From Stereocaulon alpinum (taxonomy: Eukaryota > Ascomycota > Lecanoromycetes > Lecanorales > Stereocaulaceae), in NCBI GenBank assembly GCA_018257865.1, contig JAEUBA010000054.1, forward strand, positions 159,318-223,317: a DNA stretch of 64,000 nucleotides. The letters are read 5' to 3'. The translations under genes were made by a program, and so were the position numbers. Under the pieces are notes generated by a model. The model had not been told where the DNA came from. It ran no database searches and saw nothing but the letters and a program-made list of their open reading frames with translations. The stretch's first letter is position 1; the number at the start of each line of letters is the position of its first letter. Below are positions 59,330 through 64,000 of this stretch, piece by piece.

Positions 59330-60226
59330 CTAGCTATTTTATAGCCGCCCTTATACTATTAATCTTAACTAGTATAACTCTAATATTATAAGTCTCCGTC
59401 TCCTTAATAAGTTCCCTATAAGAGTCGCTAAGTTTTAGGTAGTATAAGGGAATATACTTTATATCTTATTTTCTTTAGCTATAGCTATAGTAGGTACTAA
59501 AGACCCTTAGTACCCTTACCTTATATAAGAAATAGTTAAACCTATTCTTACTACTTTAGAACTAGACTATTATTAAGCTTTCCGCCTTTCTAAGCTTTAA
59601 GTAGTAGTTATATCTATTACTAAATAATAGCTCCTTTTATATAGGTATATAAGAGTACTTAGGGATAGTATTTTTATATACCTCCTACCGCTTAGTCTAT
59701 TTCTCTATCGCCTAACTTCGTAAAGTATTTTCTTAACTAAGACGCCTATATCTTAGTACTTTTTAATATCCTTTTCTAAGTTATACTAGTATACCTTTTA
59801 CTTTATTATTATTAATACTTAGTCCTAATCCTTTACCTTAAGCTCCTAAAGGGCCTATACTTCCTTTTTAAGTAATAGGGTTAGGTATATTAAGTATACC
59901 CTTCCTCTCTTTCCCTATAATCTCCTATAGATTATATAGTTACCTTTAATTATTAAAGGGTAGACCCCCCTTAGTAGTACTTAGTACCTTATAACTAAAG
60001 TATTTAGCTAAGTTTAGATAAGAGGGATAACTACCTCCGCCTTTAAGACTTAAACTAATATTACTTTATATACTCTAAGTACTATCTATAGGTAGTTATT
60101 CTATATTATTATAAGTATCTTAATATACTTCTCTACTACTCTTAGTTCTTTAGTAGGGGTATATTAGATTAGAGTAGTAAATATAAGTATAAGCCTTACT
60201 ATTATCTTTCTTACTATAATAGAAAA
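59330..60226 (-). pseudogene. RIP-degraded LINE ORF2, 3' half
   Basis: On the minus strand one frame gives, between TAG/TAA stops at former Gln/Trp codons, pieces typical of fungal non-LTR retrotransposons. Near 60100-60140 there is a form of the QNKCLR..GAYKATP..LE.E..IPP region that follows the reverse transcriptase. Near 59470-59590 comes LRKAESLIIV, then NYFLYKVRV, then a mutated Cys/His cluster before a final LKLSDSYRELIKE, which is the C-terminal zinc-knuckle tail. The coding texture runs up to about 60221 and stops where the Helitron candidate begins. The reverse transcriptase proper is not in the window. Confidence 0.6.
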
Positions 60227-63200
60227 TCGGCAATTGGGACCCTGAAGATCACCCGTGCTAAGCGATCTAATATATCTTAAGATAAGTCCCCCAATTTCCT
60301 ATCTCGGCCTAGCACGAATATTAATATTCTACGCACTTTGCGCACTTAACGTATAGCACGTATAATAAATAGTTAGGTAATTTAAAAGATACGCAAGCTC
60401 TTAAGGATTCTAATATACTAAAAACCTTTTAAATTAGCCTATATACGCAAATATTATACTTAAATATATAGTATATATACGCTAAAATCCTATATCTTAG
60501 CGCCCCTACTCCCGCGTCTGTTTTATTTACCAGTGCTTTCTTCTTTTTTTTTCTCTCTACTACCTTATTTATATATAAATTATATATAATAGATAGCTTA
60601 TAGATAATATCGCTCCTCCTAAGGATATACGTCTTACTATATATACTTACCGTCTTCGTAACCTTAACTATCGCTATAATTATACTGCTACCTCCTTTCG
60701 CTCCTCTACTAAACGACTAGCCCTTACGGAGCTTAACCCGAATACCGCTAGTAATAAGAGGAAGAAGACTTATAAGAGTATAGGGGTTAGGCGTAGTAGA
60801 CCTAAAAATACTATAGTAGCTGCTTAGGTAATTAATACTATAAGGGAGGATATAATTAATACTATAGGGGAGACCGCGGTGCTTAGGTATTTATTAAGTA
60901 GGCCGTTTTAGGAGCCTTAGTATAATTCTTATATTAATAGCTATACTGTGATACAGCGTGATTACAACCCTGTTAACTTATATTTATAGGTGGTAATCTT
61001 ATAAAGAGTCCCTCTACCGGCTCCTACTCTAAAAGATATTACTAGGTTAGCGCCTACTAAGTTTATAGATATTAACTTAATTGCTCCCCTACCTAAACTA
61101 GTATACTCTAAGCGCACTCTACGCTACTACGCCTACTAAGAACGAACTATAGAAGACTATAGCTTAGACTACCCTAGTCGCCGGCGTAGCTTATATTAGC
61201 TAAGGAATAGGGCTATATTCTAGTTATATAGGGACCTAGCTACGGCTAAAGATATAAAGCTCTTTATAATTAATAAAGGTTTCTATAATACGTCTAATAC
61301 CTACCCCTACTATACTACTTAGTCTTAGCCTATAGAACGTAGGCCCTATAATCGGTAGCTATACTGCGATAATAGGAAGAACGATTAGCTACCGCCTAAT
61401 TAATTATATAAGCTAGAAGAGGTCGATCTATTACTTAATAGACTAGAAAAGGACCGTAAGCTTATAGTATATAAAATAAATAACTTACTTTATAAAATTA
61501 AAGATATCCTAGTAGATAGGTACCCTATACGCTATAGGACTACTTATAGTAAAGAATTTATTTAAAATATTATTAGCTATAATAATAGCCTCTCCTTTAC
61601 TAGTAAGGTAGCTAATAATATTAACTTTAATATAGGCCGCACTACGTTCCGAATCTAAGGGTTAGTCTACTATTATATAGGGCCTCTTATACTAGATAAT
61701 AGCGAACGGGCGAAGTTTACTTAAATCTATACCCTAGATAGTATATAGGAGTAACTGGATACTTAGTAGTACTATTTAGGGGGTATAGATCTAGCTACCC
61801 TTACTTAGCTATAGCGTATCCTATATACTATTAATCTATATACTTAAGGTTTTAAGACTTACTTCGATTATATAAAGGAGGATAAGGAAAGATATCTAAT
61901 TAAGATAATAAGTATACGTATTTAGCAGCTTAATTTAAAATATTAAAATAGGGGTACGTATAATCGCCCTACGTCTACTAAGGTCGCCTATATTATAATT
62001 ATACCTACTAATAGGAAAAAGGGTCGTATTAAACGTAATATCCGTATAGAAACTAAAGAGGGGGGTCTTATAATAATCCTAAAGTAGTATCCTTCTTATA
62101 TAGCTCTATAGTATATCTTACTATTCCTATTTAGCGAGTAGTCGTAGTATAATCGTATCCTATTAGCCGGTCGATAGCTTCCTAGCGATTATCTATTATA
62201 TATATCGTAGTATAATTATACCGCTGGTATACTATCTCGCTATAACTTCTAGTTTTCGGAGGATCTAGAGCAAGAAGATAGTAGTAATAACTTAGAGTAA
62301 GAAAATAACCTTAATACTAACGGCGATAATATACCTTAAGGGCGTAGAGGATCTATATAATTAATAAGGCGTTAGTTTTATATAAAGTAGATATAGGTAA
62401 GTATCTTTTATTACCCTAAGTTAGATTATAATATTTCTAGGTTAGAATATCTTCCTTCTAAATCTAACTATACTATAGATCCGTTTACCTTACTTTAGTT
62501 ATATACTAGATAAGGGGCGTCTTTTTAGTTACTAGGTTACTAATATCTAAGCTTTAATTAAGATAAACGATCTAAATTAGTATAGGCGAAATTAGTAAAC
62601 TATCTAAGCTAACTGCTACTTAGGGCTTATAGATAGGCTTAGTACTAACCTTAGTATCTCTCTTAAGGATTTTAGGTCTAAAGTAACTATACTACCAGCT
62701 ATAATACTAGGAAGCCTATAATATATAAAGGCGAAGATATAAGACGTAATAACGATCGTTCGGAAAAGGGGTAAACCTAAGTACTTTATTACCTTTATAT
62801 ATAATCCTAAGTAGCCTAATATTCAAAATCTACTAAAGCCTAGCTAGATATAAGAGTACCGTTATAATCTAATAGCCCGTATATTTAAGTAGAAGCTTAA
62901 TAAGCTTATATACGACCTCCTTAAGCTTTATATACTTAGTATTGATATTACTTATTACTTTATAATTAAGTTTTAAAAGCGAGGACTGCTATACGCCTAT
63001 ATTTTATTAATTATATAGGAAGAGGATCGGATTTATACTATTAAAGATATTAATAGCGTTATTTAAGTATTTATACCTAATAAAGGAGCTGATAAGAAGC
63101 TCTATAAGTTAGTTCTATAGTATATAGTCTATAATCGCTATACTAGTAACCCTAATAATATATACTATAGTAAAGAGAAGAATTATTATAGTAAGAGCTT

Positions 63201-64000
63201 CTCTAAGGATTTTTATAACTAGACTAAGTTCGCCCCTAATAGGAGCTACCCTTAGTATAAACGTCTATTTACGGAGCCTCTCGAAAATATAAATATTAAT
63301 AATAGATAGGTTATTCCGTATAATCCCTATCTATTAAAGAAATACGGTAGCTATATTAATATTAAGATCTGTAGCTCTATTAAGTCGGTTTTCTATCTAT
63401 ATAAATACGTCTATAAGGACTTAGATTAGGCTGATATTACCCTAACTTAACGTAATAAGTACTATAATAATAACCCTACTCCTTTAGGGCAGCTTAGGTA
63501 ATAAGGTAAGGAGGTAGATAAGATTACTAAGTACTATTTAGCTCGCTAGATTAGCTCCGTAGAGGCCGTATAGAAGCTGTTATTATTTAGTATAGGTATA
63601 ATAAAGCCTTATATAGAGCGCTTATAGATCTATCTACTAGATTAATAACGTATCCTATTTAATCCGGGCGAAGATAAGGCTGTAAATAATACTGCTAAGT
63701 AGAAGCTTATAGATAATAAAAAGCTATATAGAACTACCTTAACTAAGTACTTTAAGATAAATTAGATCGCTAAAGAAGCTTTTAATTAAGGCTAGCTACT
63801 ACCTTTTAAGAAGAAGAACGGTAGGCGGCTTATAGTTAAAAAGAACCCGCTAGATTACTTATATACCGACTTTCTAAAGTATTTCACCTAGATTAAGTAA
63901 TCTAAGCGGTGGAAGGTTTATAAAAAAGGCGAAGCCCTTAGGCGTATATACTTTATTAGCCCTAAGAGTAAGGATTTATATTATCTATAACTACTCCTAT
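60227..64000 (+). pseudogene. RIP-degraded Helitron with Rep/helicase-like ORF, runs off window
   Basis: The plus strand carries the N-terminal two thirds of a Helitron transposase. In the frame at 61570-62250 one sees ANNINFNIGRTTFRI and the Helitron-like N region YPSYIAL.YILLFLFSE. In the next frame, unbroken from about 62690 to 63995, come ITIVRKRGKPKYFITFIYNP, YNPYLLKKYGSYINIKICSS, SVFYLYKYVYKD, KYYLARQISS-like, LFNPGEDKA and RIYFISPKSKD. Stops are almost all TAG/TAA at expected Gln or Trp positions, as RIP produces. A frame change lies between 62260 and 62690. A candidate 5' terminus is TCGGCAATTGGGACC at 60227, between A and T. The helicase part should lie beyond the window. The domain call is strong; the left border is inference. 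Confidence 0.7.

Larger units (their letters stand above)
57880..64000. repeat. AT-rich, RIP-degraded transposon block
   Basis: From about 57880 to the window end the sequence is dominated by TA steps and nearly lacks CpA and TpG. TAG/TAA stops fill what were coding frames. This is the expected result of RIP on repeated DNA in Pezizomycotina. Recognisable remains inside it are listed separately: direct terminal repeats, a minisatellite, a LINE and a Helitron. No living gene is seen. It marks the right border of the metabolite cluster. Confidence 0.9.

Noticed and set aside
57880..64000. Low-complexity AT-rich block as a centromere or a mitochondrial insertion
   Set aside because: The loss of CpA/TpG with stops at Gln/Trp codons and recognisable LINE and Helitron relics explain it as RIP-mutated transposons.
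1..64000. CRISPR arrays, operons, bacterial-type promoters or ribosome binding sites
   Set aside because: Spliced eukaryotic genes throughout; no regular spaced repeats of CRISPR type were seen.

Overview
This window reads as nuclear DNA of a filamentous ascomycete (Pezizomycotina). Genes carry short introns of about 50-60 nt with GTAAGT/GTACGT-like donors and CTGAC/CTAAC-like branch sites. The conserved genes are fungal orthologues. The right end is an AT-rich block almost without CpA/TpG, the mark of repeat-induced point mutation (RIP). The sequence alone does not fix the class or species.

Left part (1-25 kb), conserved genes: a large DH/PH-like protein cut by the window edge (<2-3929), a small coiled-coil protein (5491-5952, minus), a four-exon aquaporin (10320-11366), the Rad54-family translocase Rdh54/Tid1 (12142-14974), NRDE2 (15518-18838, minus) and, divergent from it across 308 bp, the U3 processome protein UTP10 in nine exons (19147-24986).

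Middle part (25-36 kb), gene-poor: a crotonase-fold protein with a signal peptide (25971-26894, minus), a six-exon protein with three MYB repeats (30889-32353, minus) and a small four-helix membrane protein (34717-35094, minus). Several stretches hold only decayed or unrecognised sequence.

Right part (36-57 kb), a secondary-metabolite cluster: a short-chain dehydrogenase (36607-37771), a DHA2-type MFS transporter (38836-40816), a 14-exon highly reducing type I polyketide synthase (42437-50778, minus; KS-AT-DH-MT-ER-KR-ACP, no release domain), a divergent type III polyketide synthase (53110-54510) and a CYP52-like P450 (55278-57173, minus). The likely logic is that the type I enzyme builds a reduced, methylated chain. 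The type III enzyme takes that chain as starter, extends it and cyclises it to an alkylresorcinol, resorcylic acid or pyrone. The P450 (and perhaps the SDR) oxidises the product, and the MFS protein exports it. A CCCGACT/CCGACT motif occurs upstream of all five genes and of the crotonase. A RIP-mutated terminal-inverted-repeat element (51382-52213, TA target duplication) sits in the shared promoter of the two synthases.

Far right (57.9-64 kb): nested, RIP-degraded transposons. There is a miniature pair of direct terminal repeats, a minisatellite, the 3' half of a LINE ORF2 on the minus strand and, apparently inserted into that LINE, a Helitron whose Rep/helicase-like ORF runs off the window.
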